Part shown: positions 7,530 through 16,788 of the stretch, piece by piece
Layout: every line of letters begins with the position of its first letter
Position numbering within the stretch: position 1 is the stretch's first letter
NCBI RefSeq assembly: GCF_001642995.1
Contig: NZ_LOHS01000156.1
Location: 124,001-188,000 of the forward strand
Direction: 5' to 3'
From: Streptomyces jeddahensis
GTDB taxonomy: Bacteria; Actinomycetota; Actinomycetes; Streptomycetales; Streptomycetaceae
Length of the DNA stretch: 64,000 nucleotides
Position numbers and translations under genes: made by a program
Notes under the pieces: generated by a model
Database searches by the model: none
Told to the model about the DNA's origin: nothing
Seen by the model: only the letters and a program-made list of their open reading frames with translations

Positions 7530-8831
7530 CTACACCAGCTCGCCGTCCCGCGCCACGACCCGGCCGCCGTGCACGACGAGGTCACGCTGCGGCATGTCCA
7601 CCACGACCTGCGGCAGGCACTCGGCCCGTACGAGTACGAAGTCGGCGGGAGCGCCCGGCCTGAGGTCGGCGCGGTCGAGGTGCATCACGTCGGATCCGCC
7701 GTGCGCGGCCACCTCGTAGCAGTCCGACAGCTCGTCGTCGAGGCGGACATCGGTCACCCAGCCCAGGATGTGCGCACGGTGCAGCATGTCGGCGTTGCCG
7801 AACGGACTCCAAGCGTCGCGCACACCGTCCGAGCCGAGCCCCACGCGTACGCCGTGCTCCTGGAGCTTGGCGACGGGCAGGACCAGCGACTCATTTGGGG
7901 CGACCGTCGTCAGGGAGATGTCCAGATCGCTCAAGTCGCTTGCCATCCGGCCGAGTTCACCGTCCGACAGACGCGGAAGGCAGAAGACATGGCTGACCGT
8001 GACCTTGCCGTGCAGGGACAGCGCCCGTGTGCGGTCGATGATGGCGCGCATCACCTCCAGGCCCTTCTCGTCCCGGTCGTGCAGGTGGATGTCGACGCCG
8101 ATGCCGTGCCGGTCCGCGAGCCCGAAGACCAGGTCAAGCTGTTCGTCCATGGCGTGGTCGAAGCTGATCGGGTCGATACCGCCGACCATGTCGACAAGCC
8201 CGCCGCGGGCCGCCTCCTCAAGGAGCTCCGCCGTACCGGGCGTACGCACCACGCCGTGCTGCGGGAACGCCACGATCTGCACATCGAGGGCATGCCCCAG
8301 CTTGTCGCGCGCCGCGGCCACGCCCTCGACACCGGCCAGGTCGTAGGCGGGCGCCACATCCGCATGGGCCCGCATCGCGCGGGTGCCCCGGGTCACGGCG
8401 TGCGCCATCAGGCCGTACGCGCGCTCGCCGACGGAACGGCTCTGGCTCGTGAACAACTCCACGTCCTGCGCGACGTAATCGGCTATGCCGCTCGCGGGTT
8501 TACGGGTCACCCAGTCGCCGCCCCAGGTCGTCTTGTCCGGGTGGATGTGCGCGTCCACGAGCGAGGGCAAGGCGATCCGCCCACCACCGTCGACGACCCG
8601 CGCGCCGTGCGGTGCCGGGCCGTCCGTGATCCGGCCGTCGACGACGGTCAGCTCCACCGGCTTGCTCGCACCGAACGGGCGGACGTTGCGGAAGACCACG
8701 TCCTTCGCGGGGCGGTCGCCCTCGGGCCCGCGCGCGGTGGCGGAGGCGGCGGTGCCGGACGACAGGGGGGTGGCCGTACCGGCCAGGGCGGCGGCGCCGA
8801 CGATCATGCCGCGACGGGACAGAGGCGTCAT
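7530..8831 (-). CDS. Tat-exported amidohydrolase, cytosine deaminase-like
   Basis: A 433-residue metal-dependent hydrolase. The twin-arginine signal SRRGMIVGAAALAG near residue 5 predicts export. The TIM-barrel metal motif is HIHPDKT (near residue 97), followed by further His/Asp sites (DIHLHDRD, SHVFCLP, GLGSDGVRD). The pattern is closest to cytosine deaminase and related ring amidohydrolases, which are normally cytoplasmic, so a secreted version is unusual. Start chosen by GAAGGAGA six bases upstream. It follows a second amidohydrolase on the same strand, separated by a hairpin. Substrate unknown. Confidence 0.85.
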   Translation of the reverse strand: MTPLSRRGMIVGAAALAGTATPLSSGTAASATARGPEGDRPAKDVVFRNVRPFGASKPVELTVVDGRITDGPAPHGARVVDGGGRIALPSLVDAHIHPDKTTWGGDWVTRKPASGIADYVAQDVELFTSQSRSVGERAYGLMAHAVTRGTRAMRAHADVAPAYDLAGVEGVAAARDKLGHALDVQIVAFPQHGVVRTPGTAELLEEAARGGLVDMVGGIDPISFDHAMDEQLDLVFGLADRHGIGVDIHLHDRDEKGLEVMRAIIDRTRALSLHGKVTVSHVFCLPRLSDGELGRMASDLSDLDISLTTVAPNESLVLPVAKLQEHGVRVGLGSDGVRDAWSPFGNADMLHRAHILGWVTDVRLDDELSDCYEVAAHGGSDVMHLDRADLRPGAPADFVLVRAECLPQVVVDMPQRDLVVHGGRVVARDGELV

Positions 8832-8874
8832 GGGAGTCTCCTTCGGTGAACGGGGACGTACGGACGGCAAGACG

Positions 8875-8909
8875 GGGGGAGGGGGCGGCGACCAGCGGCC
8901 CCCTCCCCC
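8875..8909 (-). terminator. G/C hairpin between the two amidohydrolase genes
   Basis: A 12-bp stem (arms 8875-8886 and 8898-8909, GGGGGAGGGGGC with its complement) and 11-base loop directly after the upstream gene's stop. Likely a terminator or partial attenuator between the two genes. Confidence 0.7.
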
Positions 8910-8915
8910 GGGGCA

Positions 8916-10211
8916 TCAGAGCGCGATACCCGAACGGACCACGTGCACAGGAGACTTGAGGACCGTCACGTCGGCCAGCGGGTCGCCGTCCACGAGGACC
9001 GCGTCCCCGGCGAAGCCACGGGCCAGACGGCCCGCGGTGCCCTCGATGCCGAGGAGCTTCGCGGCGCCCGTGGTGGCCGTGCGGATCGCGTCGAGCGCGG
9101 GCAGGCCTGCCGCCCGCATCAGCTCCACCTCGCGGCCGATGGGGTCGACCTCCCCACCGGACGAGTCGGTGCCCGCGGCGAGCGGCACACCCAGCTCGTG
9201 CGCGGCGAGCACGGCGTGCTCGAGGGCCGGCAGATAGGTGCGGCCACGCTCGGCGAGCACCGGGTTCGAGGACTCCGCGAGACCGGCGATGGCGGTCAGG
9301 GTCGGCGTGAAGTACGTGCCCCTGCGCCGCATTTCGTGCAGCGTCCGCTCCCCGACGAACACACCGTGCTCCACCGACCGCACGCCCGCCATGACCGCGT
9401 CGTGGCAGCCCTTCTCGCTGTAGCTGTGGCACAGCACGCCGCTGCCGCCGCGCCGGGCGGCCGCGACGACGGCGGACAGCTGCTCCCGGTCGTACACCTG
9501 GGCGAGCGGGTCCTGCTCGGGCAGCCCGGCGCGTTCGTTGACGCGGGTCTTGATGACGTCGGCGCCCCGGTCGAGGTTGACATCGACGACGCGGCGCAGC
9601 GCATCGAGGGAGCGCACGCCGTTGCGGAGCTTGGCGAGCGGGGTGAGGTCGGGGTCGGCGAGGATCGTGTCGCCGAGGTCGGGCGTGACGAAGATACCGG
9701 CGGCCCGCATCCGCGGCGCCAGCTGCGGCACCTGCCGGGCCAACTCCCGTACGGCGATGTCCTGGTAGAAGTTGGTCGAGCCGCTGCGGGCGCTGGTCGC
9801 GCCCTTGAGGACGGCCTCCTTGGCCTCGTCCGCGGTGTTCAGGTGGATGTGCGCCTCGACGAGACCGGGCAGGATCCACCGGCCGTGCGCGTCGAGCACG
9901 TCGACACCCTCCGGCACCTGCGTCCGGCTCCGCGGCCCGGCGGCGCGCACGACACCGTCGACGATGACGACCACCGCGTCCTCGGTGACCTCGCCGGTCG
10001 CCGGGTCGAGCAGCGTGCCGCCCTCGATGACCAGGTCGCCCGTGGTGGCTCGACCGGAGTCCGCGGAACGCCCGTTCCGCTCGGCGGCCGCGGCGGCGCT
10101 GGTCCCGGCGGCGGAGAGCGCGGCCGTGGTGCCCGCGAGCGCCGCCGCACCCGCGAGGATGCCGCGCCGGGTGAGCCGGGACGGTGGGGGCGGGGTGTTC
10201 TCGACGCACAT
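8916..10211 (-). CDS. Tat-exported amidohydrolase (imidazolonepropionase-like)
   Basis: A 431-residue amidohydrolase-superfamily protein. The signal TRRGILAGAAALAG is a Tat motif. Metal-binding signatures are HIHLNTADE (first beta strand), LCHSYSEKG, EHGVF and a late AAGTDSSGG. This set resembles the prolidase/imidazolonepropionase branch. ATG at 10209-10211 is preferred because GGAG sits six bases upstream. A palindromic operator lies about 65 bp upstream, and the GntR gene beyond it is the probable regulator. Together with the second amidohydrolase it suggests extracellular breakdown of an amide or cyclic amide, but the substrate cannot be read from sequence. Confidence 0.85.
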   Translation of the reverse strand: MCVENTPPPPSRLTRRGILAGAAALAGTTAALSAAGTSAAAAAERNGRSADSGRATTGDLVIEGGTLLDPATGEVTEDAVVVIVDGVVRAAGPRSRTQVPEGVDVLDAHGRWILPGLVEAHIHLNTADEAKEAVLKGATSARSGSTNFYQDIAVRELARQVPQLAPRMRAAGIFVTPDLGDTILADPDLTPLAKLRNGVRSLDALRRVVDVNLDRGADVIKTRVNERAGLPEQDPLAQVYDREQLSAVVAAARRGGSGVLCHSYSEKGCHDAVMAGVRSVEHGVFVGERTLHEMRRRGTYFTPTLTAIAGLAESSNPVLAERGRTYLPALEHAVLAAHELGVPLAAGTDSSGGEVDPIGREVELMRAAGLPALDAIRTATTGAAKLLGIEGTAGRLARGFAGDAVLVDGDPLADVTVLKSPVHVVRSGIAL

Positions 10212-10275
10212 GGGCGGCTCCAGGACGGGGAGGGACGGGCGGACGAACAAGAGCGGAGGGACCGCGTCCGCCAGT

Positions 10276-10382
10276 TTGTATACCGAAGTGGGGGCTGCCG
10301 CAAGGAGTGGTGAGGATGTTTGGTGTTATTGCACGGGTGTTGCCGGGAATGTTCACCGGGATCGGTAGGCTTGGTATACAGA
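10276..10382. promoter_or_regulatory. paired inverted GntR-type operator sites
   Basis: The motif TCGGTATACAA (complement of 10276-10286) and TTGGTATACAGA (10371-10382) are the same sequence in opposite orientations, each centred on the palindrome GTATAC. They sit between gntR and the amidohydrolase gene, the first about 65 bp before the amidohydrolase start. Fits FCD-type GntR operators; assignment is by position. Confidence 0.55.
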
Positions 10383-10478
10383 TGCAGTTGGCAGGCGCCT
10401 CGCGCGATGCGGGCTCGGCGTCCAGGCGTGCGGAGCCTGGTGCTCAGGACTCAGAGCCCTGGCTCTCCTCAGCTCTCC

Positions 10479-11144
10479 TCAGTTCTCCTCGAAGAGCGAC
10501 CGCAGGGCCACGGCCCGGCTGTCCCGTACATGCAGCAGCGTGCTCGCCGCAGCCGTCTCCTCGTCGCCCGCCGCGATGTGCCGGAAGATCAGGTGGTGCT
10601 GGGCCCGCATGTGGTCCGGTTCGGAACGCATCCCGAACAGCAGTTGGAGCTGCCAGCTCAACTGCTCCATCATTCGCTCCAGGAGCGGGTTGCCGGCCAG
10701 CGCCACGATGCCCTCGTGGAACGCGGTGTGTGCGGCGACCTCGCTCGCCGCGTCGTCGGACTCCGAGGCCGCATCGGCGTGTTCGAGCGTGGCCCGCAGT
10801 CGCGCGAGCCCCGGCGGTTCCTTCGGGGCGTGCTCCGCCACGCGCCGGGCGGCGAGCCGCGAGGCCTGCACGGCAAGCGGCTCCCACACCTCGTAGAGAT
10901 GGTGTACGTCGGCGCGCTCCAGGCGGCGCACCCGAACCCCGCTGTGCGGCAGCAGTTCGAGCAGACCTTCGGCGACGAGGGCGCGCAGGGCCTCGCGGAC
11001 GGGGACGCGGGACATCTGGAGCTCTTCGGCGACCTCGCGCTCGACGAGGCGTGCCCCGAGAGCGTAGCGGCGGTCGACGATGCGCTGCCGGACGGCTTCG
11101 CGCGCCTGGGCGCTCAACGACGTTCGTTCCGTACTTCCCGCCAC
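10479..11144 (-). CDS. GntR family transcriptional regulator, FCD (FadR-like) type
   Basis: About 221 residues. The N-terminal winged helix is typical (IVDRRYALGARLVEREVAEE, SRVPVREALRAL), followed by an all-helical FCD ligand-binding domain with the metal-type His/Asp pattern (FHEGIVALAGNPLLERM, HHLIFRHIAAGD). The GTG at 11142-11144 is chosen because GGAGG lies nine bases upstream; a GTG six bases further up and longer forms are possible. Same strand as the two amidohydrolases and separated from them by the twin TATAC sites, so it probably controls them in response to their substrate or product. Confidence 0.88.
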   Translation of the reverse strand: MAGSTERTSLSAQAREAVRQRIVDRRYALGARLVEREVAEELQMSRVPVREALRALVAEGLLELLPHSGVRVRRLERADVHHLYEVWEPLAVQASRLAARRVAEHAPKEPPGLARLRATLEHADAASESDDAASEVAAHTAFHEGIVALAGNPLLERMMEQLSWQLQLLFGMRSEPDHMRAQHHLIFRHIAAGDEETAAASTLLHVRDSRAVALRSLFEEN

Positions 11145-11289
11145 GTGCACCGTCCTCCGTTCACCTGTCTGCCCCGCTGTGGAGGATACGGCGCGGGCGA
11201 TCACCCCTGGCACGCGTCAATGGCACGCGTCACGAACCGGGCCACCCACAGGAGTACCGCTTCCCTCGCAGGAGTGCCGTCCACGCTCC

Positions 11290-12429
11290 TCAGAGTCCTA
11301 TGGGTTCGGGCGTCTCGGGGCGAGGGCGGCTGGCGGCCAGGGTGGGGTAGTCGGTGTATCCGGTTTCTCCGCCTGTGTACATGGCGTACTTGTCCCGTAC
11401 GGGATTGAGTGGTGCGCCGATGCGCAGTCGTTCGACCAGGTCGGGGTTGGCCAGGAAGGCACGGCCGAGCGCGATCAGGTCGGCTCCGGCAGCCAGGAGC
11501 CGCTCGCCAGCGTGCCGGCCGCCATCGGCGGGCAGTGGTCCTCCCCATCCGAGCACCGGGTTGGCGATCAGCGTGCCCGGCCAGGCCTTGCGGATGTCCT
11601 GGAAGAGAGGCTGGTCTGGGTCGGCGAATACGATGTGCAGGTAGGCCAGGCCGGTGTCCGCCAGCGCGCCCACGAGTGCCGGGTAGATGCTCTCGGTGTC
11701 ACCTTCCTCGATGCCGTTGACGGTGATTCCAGGGGAGATGCGCAGGCCCACCCGTTCGGGCCCGATCGCGTCGGCGACGGCCTGGACCACCTCGACCACG
11801 AACCGGATCCGGCCGGAGACCGGGCCGCCGTAGGCGTCGTTGCGGTGGTTGGTGCCCTTCGCCAGGAACTGGTGGAGGAGGTGGCCGTTGGCCGCGTGTA
11901 CCTCCACTCCCTCGAAGCCCGCGTGGATGGCATTGCGCGCGGCTGTGGCGAAGTCGGCCACGGTGGACCGGATGTCGGCGATGGTCATCTCGCGCGGCAC
12001 AACGGAGGCCTGGCGCCCGCTCGGGGTGTGGATCGTCTCGGGGAGCGGGACGGGTGAGGGGGCGACCGGCGTCAGCCCGCTGTTGTCGGGGTGGCCGACC
12101 CGTCCACCGTGCTGCAACTGCAGGAACATCCGACCGTCGGCGGCACGTACCGCGTCGGTGACGCGGCGCCATCCGGCCACATGGGCCTTGTCGTGGATCG
12201 CGGGGATGTTGGGATAGGTCTGCCCCACGACATTCGGCGTGGTGGCCTCGGCGATGATCAGCCCTGCGGATGCGCGCTGCGCGTAGTAGGTGGCCATGAT
12301 CGGCTGGGGTACACCGTCTGCTGCGGCGCGGTTGCGGGTCAGCGGCGCCATCACCAGACGGTTTGGCAGTTGCAGGGGCCCAAGGCGGGCGGGCTCGAAG
12401 AGGCTGGACTCAACCGGTGTGTTCGTCAT
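11290..12429 (-). CDS. Old Yellow Enzyme family alkene reductase
   Basis: A 379-residue FMN-dependent NAD(P)H:flavin oxidoreductase that reduces activated C=C bonds, cytosolic. The N-terminus LGPLQLPNRLVMAPLTRNRA carries the family's FMN-contact PLTR. The substrate-binding pair is the HxxN form HAANGHLLHQFL, and LQLQHGGRVGHP and ALGRAFLANPDLVERL are canonical. Full length. Divergent from a MerR regulator with a shared 65-bp intergenic dyad, implying induction by the regulator's ligand, for example a reactive electrophile. Confidence 0.93.
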   Translation of the reverse strand: MTNTPVESSLFEPARLGPLQLPNRLVMAPLTRNRAAADGVPQPIMATYYAQRASAGLIIAEATTPNVVGQTYPNIPAIHDKAHVAGWRRVTDAVRAADGRMFLQLQHGGRVGHPDNSGLTPVAPSPVPLPETIHTPSGRQASVVPREMTIADIRSTVADFATAARNAIHAGFEGVEVHAANGHLLHQFLAKGTNHRNDAYGGPVSGRIRFVVEVVQAVADAIGPERVGLRISPGITVNGIEEGDTESIYPALVGALADTGLAYLHIVFADPDQPLFQDIRKAWPGTLIANPVLGWGGPLPADGGRHAGERLLAAGADLIALGRAFLANPDLVERLRIGAPLNPVRDKYAMYTGGETGYTDYPTLAASRPRPETPEPIGL

Positions 12430-12445
12430 GCCGGTACGGTAGAAG

Positions 12446-12467
12446 TTGACATCAGTGTCAGATTCAA
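12446..12467. promoter_or_regulatory. MerR-type dyad operator between OYE and merR
   Basis: A 22-bp imperfect palindrome (TTGACATCAGT facing TTGAATCTGAC on the other strand) fills most of the 64-bp divergent intergenic region. MerR proteins bind such dyads within a stretched -35/-10 spacer; TTGACA here could be the -35. Confidence 0.6.
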
Positions 12468-12493
12468 GCCCTGGTTCAGCATGCGAGGTGGGA

Positions 12494-12886
12494 ATGCGGA
12501 TCGGTGAACTGGCTCGGCGCAGCGGGGTGAGCGAGCGTTCCCTGCGCTATTACGAGCAGCAGGGACTGCTGCGGGCCGAGCGCACTCCCGGTGGTCATCG
12601 GGACTACGGAGAATGGGCGGTCGACCGTGTTATCCGTGTCCAGGCGCTCTACGCGGCCGGGCTGAACAGCAAGACCATCGCACGGCTGCTCCCCTGCATG
12701 CGGGACGCAGACGGCGGCCCGAACGAGTTCGCCACTGCGCAGCTGGTCAATGAACTGATCGGGGAACGGGACCGCATCAATCGAGTGATCGCCGACCTGA
12801 CCCGCTCCCGAGACGTCTTGGACGAAGCCATCGAGACCGCATCCGTTGGTCTGAACGCCCCACAGATTCCGACGCCGACACCATGA
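12494..12886 (+). CDS. MerR family transcriptional regulator
   Basis: A 130-residue regulator. The winged-helix N-terminus is MRIGELARRSGVSERSLRYY followed by EQQGLLRAERTPGGHRDY. A dimerisation coiled coil covers about residues 80-115. The only Cys is at CMRDADGG, so no obvious metal site exists, and an organic inducer is more likely. The start at MRIGEL is fixed by the family pattern. Divergent from the Old Yellow Enzyme gene, its probable target. Confidence 0.92.
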   Translation: MRIGELARRSGVSERSLRYYEQQGLLRAERTPGGHRDYGEWAVDRVIRVQALYAAGLNSKTIARLLPCMRDADGGPNEFATAQLVNELIGERDRINRVIADLTRSRDVLDEAIETASVGLNAPQIPTPTP

Positions 12887-13218
12887 TGTCCATGCGCGGG
12901 GTACCGCCCGCCCGGCCGAGGCGAGGTAGTCCTCCAGCAGCTCGGGAAACGAGGCACCGTGCGGTGCGGTCATCGGACGGCCTTTCTCGGAGATCTTGAA
13001 GCGTTCTCCCGGAGGCTCAGCCGATGACCGCTGCCTCTGCCCCACGCCACCCGCGTGCACGCTCAAACCACCCCGACCAGCGACGACCTCAACGCCTCTC
13101 CGTACACCACGTCCGTGGACGTGACCCTAACCGGGCGACCGCGACCGATCCCACCGATCACGACCTCCCGGCCAGCCGCCGGTTACCGAGACATGCTCCT
13201 AGTCGTGCGGTGCGCGGG
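12887..13218. other. gene-less stretch, possible truncated ORF on minus strand
   Basis: A minus-strand reading MTAPHGASFPELLEDYLA with GAGAAAGG upstream (start about 12972) looks like the beginning of a real protein but dies into the merR 3' end after about 30 codons. No family recognised. The rest shows nothing. Confidence 0.25.
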
Positions 13219-15180
13219 TCAGGCCGCCGTGTCCCCGTGCAGGTCCAGGCGGAGGGTCGGCAGGGTGTTGAGGAGGTTGCCGACCGTGTCGCCTAGCGGG
13301 GCCGGGAGCTGTGGCAGGCCCGGGAGCCAGCCTGTGTCGATCACGGTGAGGCCGGTACGGAGGGGTTTCGGCTGCGCCTCGTCCAGGTCCCAGCTTGCGC
13401 CCGGGGTGCTGTCGTACGTGGGGGCGGCGGGCGGGGTGTTGCCCTGGGTGAGCGGCCAGGTCACGCCGCGGAAGCGGCCCGACTCCAGGTAGCCGAGGAA
13501 GCCGTGGGTCGCGGAGCGGCCCTTGACGGCGGCCTTGGCGTCCGGGGTGATCACCAGCCAGTCGAGGTCGGTGGAGACGATCGTGTGCCGACCGGTTGCG
13601 GTGGGCACGGAGAGCTTGACCGCCCCGGCAGGCACAGTGGAGCCCGCCGTCGGGTACTTGGCCAGGGCGGTGAAGCCCAGGCCGTCGCCCAGGGTTCCGG
13701 CGCCGGAGGCGAGGCCGGCGCGCGGGTCGTAGACGACGACCATGCGCTCCGCGTCGTCCGTGCCGCCGTCGTCGTCGGTGACCTCGACGGCGACGGTGTC
13801 CATGCCCGCGTGGTCGTAGACGTGGCTGGTCTCGCAACGGCCGTCCTTCGCGGGGAAGTCGGAGGTGCTGCCGTCGTCCCAGGTGACCTTGCAGGTGTGG
13901 GTGTCGTTGCTGCCGGGGTCGGTGAAGGAGGCCACCACGGGGACCTCGGTCTCGACGCGGTGGACGTCCCATTCCTTGGGCGCGGTCACGTCCAGCGTCG
14001 GGGCGACGTTGCGGACGGTGACGGTGGCGCGGTCGCTGACGGGCTGGTTGACGCCGTCGTCGGCGGTCAGCTTGACCGTGTACGTGCCGTCGTCGGTGCA
14101 GGTGAGGGTGGTGCGTGGGGCGGTGGGCTCGGCGAAGGTGCAGGTCGCGCCCTCGTCGACGTCATCGCCACGGGTGTACGTCCACTCCGTGGCAGGGGTG
14201 CCACCGTCGTCGGCGGCCGTGCCCTTGAGGGTGACCGCGGAGCCCTCGTCGACACTCACGTCGGGGCCGGCGTCGACCATGGGGGCGAGGTTCTCGGGGT
14301 CGCCGCCGTCGGTGGGCGGGCGGCTGAACCAGCCCTGGTCTTCCGTCGTGCCCCAGTTGCAGCCGTGGATGGCGATGTCCTCGGTCACCAGCTCCCAGTC
14401 GATGTTCGGACGCTCCGCCTCCAGGTCCCAGGTGTGGCCGCCGCGGATGCCGTAGGCGTTGAACCTCACGTGGCACCACAGCTGCTTGTAGAGCGACTCC
14501 GCCTGGTCGTCGGTGACGGATCCCGGCCGGGGAAGGCGCGTCGTCACGTGATCCCAGATCTGTGCGGTGTAGGCGTCGACGATGGCGGCGACGTCGAGGC
14601 CCTTCGCCTTGTCCGTGGGGAGGATCGTCACGACCAGGGTGTCCCCGCCGGTGTCGTACTCGTCGCGGTAGAGGCTGGCGTGCGTGTACAGGTCGCTGCC
14701 GTCGTCGGTGTAGGAGCCGGCCCAGTCGTGCTTCACGTCGGTGCTGCCCAGCTGGTTGCCGTCGGCGTCCTTGGCAGCGAGGTGCCACTGCATGGAAGCC
14801 ATGGCCGGCTCTTCGTAGCCGGTCTCGACCGCATACAGCTTGAAAGGGAGAAGAGAGCTGCTGGTGCAGTCGTCCGCGCTCCAGCCGTCGACGGCCCGGC
14901 CTTCGATCGTCCAGGTGACGACGGGACTCTCGCCGTCGTCGCACTTGTCCATCACCTGGAAGAAGTTGGGCTTGTCAGGGCTGGCGTTCTCGTGCTCGTG
15001 GTAGTAGTGCAGCCCGGAGTTGAAGGAGGCCGCCATGACGACGTCGCCGTCCTTGTTGTAGATCTTCCCGTTGCTCGTCGCAGCCTGGGCCTCTTCCACG
15101 ACACCGGGGCCGAACGGGACGGCCAGCAGGCCTAAGCCGAGGGCGAGGACGGTGCCAAGGCGCAGTAATGCTCTTCTCAT
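13219..15180 (-). CDS. secreted PKD-domain protein with DUF2599-like domain
   Basis: A 653-residue exported protein. A Sec signal peptide (MRRALLRLG, then ALGLGLLAVP, cleavage near AQAAT) opens it. Residues about 225-295 hold a DUF2599-type block: QLWCHVRFNAYG, WDLEAERPNIDW and HGCNWGT, with paired cysteines. Two Ig-like/PKD beta domains follow, each with VTVRNVAPT- or DDDGGTDDAE-type motifs and internal Cys pairs. The C-terminal 170 residues contain no catalytic motif I recognise. RBS GGGGGAA lies about 8 bases before ATG. Probably a structural or adhesive extracellular protein. Monocistronic. Confidence 0.8.
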   Translation of the reverse strand: MRRALLRLGTVLALGLGLLAVPFGPGVVEEAQAATSNGKIYNKDGDVVMAASFNSGLHYYHEHENASPDKPNFFQVMDKCDDGESPVVTWTIEGRAVDGWSADDCTSSSLLPFKLYAVETGYEEPAMASMQWHLAAKDADGNQLGSTDVKHDWAGSYTDDGSDLYTHASLYRDEYDTGGDTLVVTILPTDKAKGLDVAAIVDAYTAQIWDHVTTRLPRPGSVTDDQAESLYKQLWCHVRFNAYGIRGGHTWDLEAERPNIDWELVTEDIAIHGCNWGTTEDQGWFSRPPTDGGDPENLAPMVDAGPDVSVDEGSAVTLKGTAADDGGTPATEWTYTRGDDVDEGATCTFAEPTAPRTTLTCTDDGTYTVKLTADDGVNQPVSDRATVTVRNVAPTLDVTAPKEWDVHRVETEVPVVASFTDPGSNDTHTCKVTWDDGSTSDFPAKDGRCETSHVYDHAGMDTVAVEVTDDDGGTDDAERMVVVYDPRAGLASGAGTLGDGLGFTALAKYPTAGSTVPAGAVKLSVPTATGRHTIVSTDLDWLVITPDAKAAVKGRSATHGFLGYLESGRFRGVTWPLTQGNTPPAAPTYDSTPGASWDLDEAQPKPLRTGLTVIDTGWLPGLPQLPAPLGDTVGNLLNTLPTLRLDLHGDTAA

Positions 15181-15429
15181 CGCGAGAGTTCCCCCGTGGA
15201 CTCTGGCCGCGCGGGTACGCCGTGCCGGATGGCCGGGTCCTGTGCGCGTGCGGGAGGATCGTAGGAGGAGACCGGGCAGTTGTGGGTGTGTGAGGCGTGT
15301 GACTCATGCGGGCATTCTGTGTCAACTGCGCTGCGGGGCACAGGAGTTAGGACCGCACATGGGTGACGGCGCGGGTGAGATTGTGCAGCCGAACCTGAGA
15401 TCCCACATGAGCGTCGGGCGGGCACCCGG

Positions 15430-15897
15430 CGGCGCCTCTTCCGCCCCGGCCCGCTGATCCTGGACCCGGACTCCGGTGAGTACGTGCAAGCCCGGACACG
15501 ATCGTTTACGGGGGTTCCGGGGCGATCTTCTCCGCCGGCGGGCCAGGCCTGGTGCTTTCCTTGGAAGGGCAGGCGTACGCCGACGACCCCGCAACCGGTA
15601 CCGGCTGCTGACGCCGCTGGGCGTGCCGCTGGCTTCGCGGGAGGACAAGGTGCGGGTCATCGTCGCCACCCAGGACCCTGGCCTGCGCAACCGGACGTGG
15701 CGGGTTCTGGACATCTCGGAAGCGAACTCCCTCGCGGTGGTGCGCACGACATGGCTGGATGAGAGGTCGTCACCGAGACGGGCGGCCTGGCCGGCCGCAC
15801 GTGGCTGGCCGATGACACCACGGAGGCATCCACGGTGGAGATCTGCCGCTCCACCCGGCTGTTCGAGCGCATCACCACCGCGCCCGCCGCCATCTGA
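15430..15897 (+). pseudogene. phage minor structural protein remnant (DUF6093-like)
   Basis: Scrambled fragments of an actinophage head-tail region protein. They read LILDPDSGEYVQA, then another frame gives IVYGGSGAIFSAGGPG and LSLEGQAYADDPAT, then a third gives RYRLLTPLGVPLASRED and AVVRTTWLDE. At least two frameshifts. A further short open stretch ending in STRLFERITTAPAAI is unidentified. Confidence 0.5.
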
Positions 15898-16037
15898 AGC
15901 GGAGGGCGGTTCCCGGCCGGGGCCGACGTCAGCCCTGGTTTTGCTTAGGGCTGCTCGCCGCCGCCACGGCGTGAGCCACCGCCCCTTCCTGGTGGCCTGG
16001 TGGGGCCCTGCTGGAGTGCCGTGAGGCGCCACCAGGC

Positions 16038-16553
16038 TCAGCGGTAGTCGTCGGGGTGGTCCTGCATCCAGCCGTTGATCCGGTCGCGGACGTCGATCAG
16101 CTCTGTGCGGTGGGTCTCCAGGTTCTCGGTGGAGGTGTCGCCGTCGAGAGTCTTGCGGAGGTCGGCGATCCACGTGATGGGCTCCGGGAAGTGGCCTGGG
16201 CCCTTGGGGTCCGCCTTCATCGCTGCGTCGAGGCCCATCAGTTCTTCGTGGACCCTTCCCAGGAAGTACGCACAGTCTCCCGACCCTGGTGTGCAGGTGT
16301 CGTCGAGCGTGGCCTGGAGGCCGGCGAAGGCGTCGCGGACCAGTTCCGGTCCCGGGGACGCCGGTGGGGTCGGGTTGGTGGAACCGGTCTCCTGCGGCGC
16401 CGCGTCCGCCGGTGCCGAGGCGGACGAGGAACGGGAGGTGTCGCGCGTCCCGGTGCCCTCGGAGGTGTCGTCCGCGCCCGCGGAACAGGACAGCAGACAA
16501 GCCGCGAGCACCGCGGTGACGATCGCCGTACGCCGGACACGTCGGATCTGCAC
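16038..16553 (-). CDS. small lipoprotein of unknown function
   Basis: A 171-residue lipoprotein. The signal ends in a lipobox LLSC near residue 23. A Ser/Thr/Pro-rich spacer follows to about residue 70, then a helical domain with one Cys pair (DDTCTPGSGDCAYF). The helical part (ELMGLDAAMKADP, ETHRTELIDVRDRI) resembles no enzyme I know. Predicted to sit on the outer face of the cytoplasmic membrane. No operon partner: the downstream flank is phage debris and the next gene is divergent. Confidence 0.75.
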   Translation of the reverse strand: MQIRRVRRTAIVTAVLAACLLSCSAGADDTSEGTGTRDTSRSSSASAPADAAPQETGSTNPTPPASPGPELVRDAFAGLQATLDDTCTPGSGDCAYFLGRVHEELMGLDAAMKADPKGPGHFPEPITWIADLRKTLDGDTSTENLETHRTELIDVRDRINGWMQDHPDDYR

Positions 16554-16788
16554 GAGGCCCCCCTCTTGTGGTGATCATGGCGACTCTATCGCGGGTAGGG
16601 GTGGCCGGGTCTCTGACGGCTGTCCGATACTCGGCCTGGCTGTGCCATCTCATGAGGTTGGTGCCACGGCCGCCACCCTGCGGTCGTACTGGTCGCAACT
16701 CGCGGGCCTTGCCGAATGTGGGGAGGATGGGGCGTACCCATCGACTCCAGACGCGCCGCAAGCCAGTGGCCGGGCCGGAAGGAGCGGC

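Noticed and set aside
12476..13066. 196-codon minus-strand ORF antisense to merR
   Set aside because: Shadow of the MerR gene; only the first about 30 codons of an inner start look protein-like.
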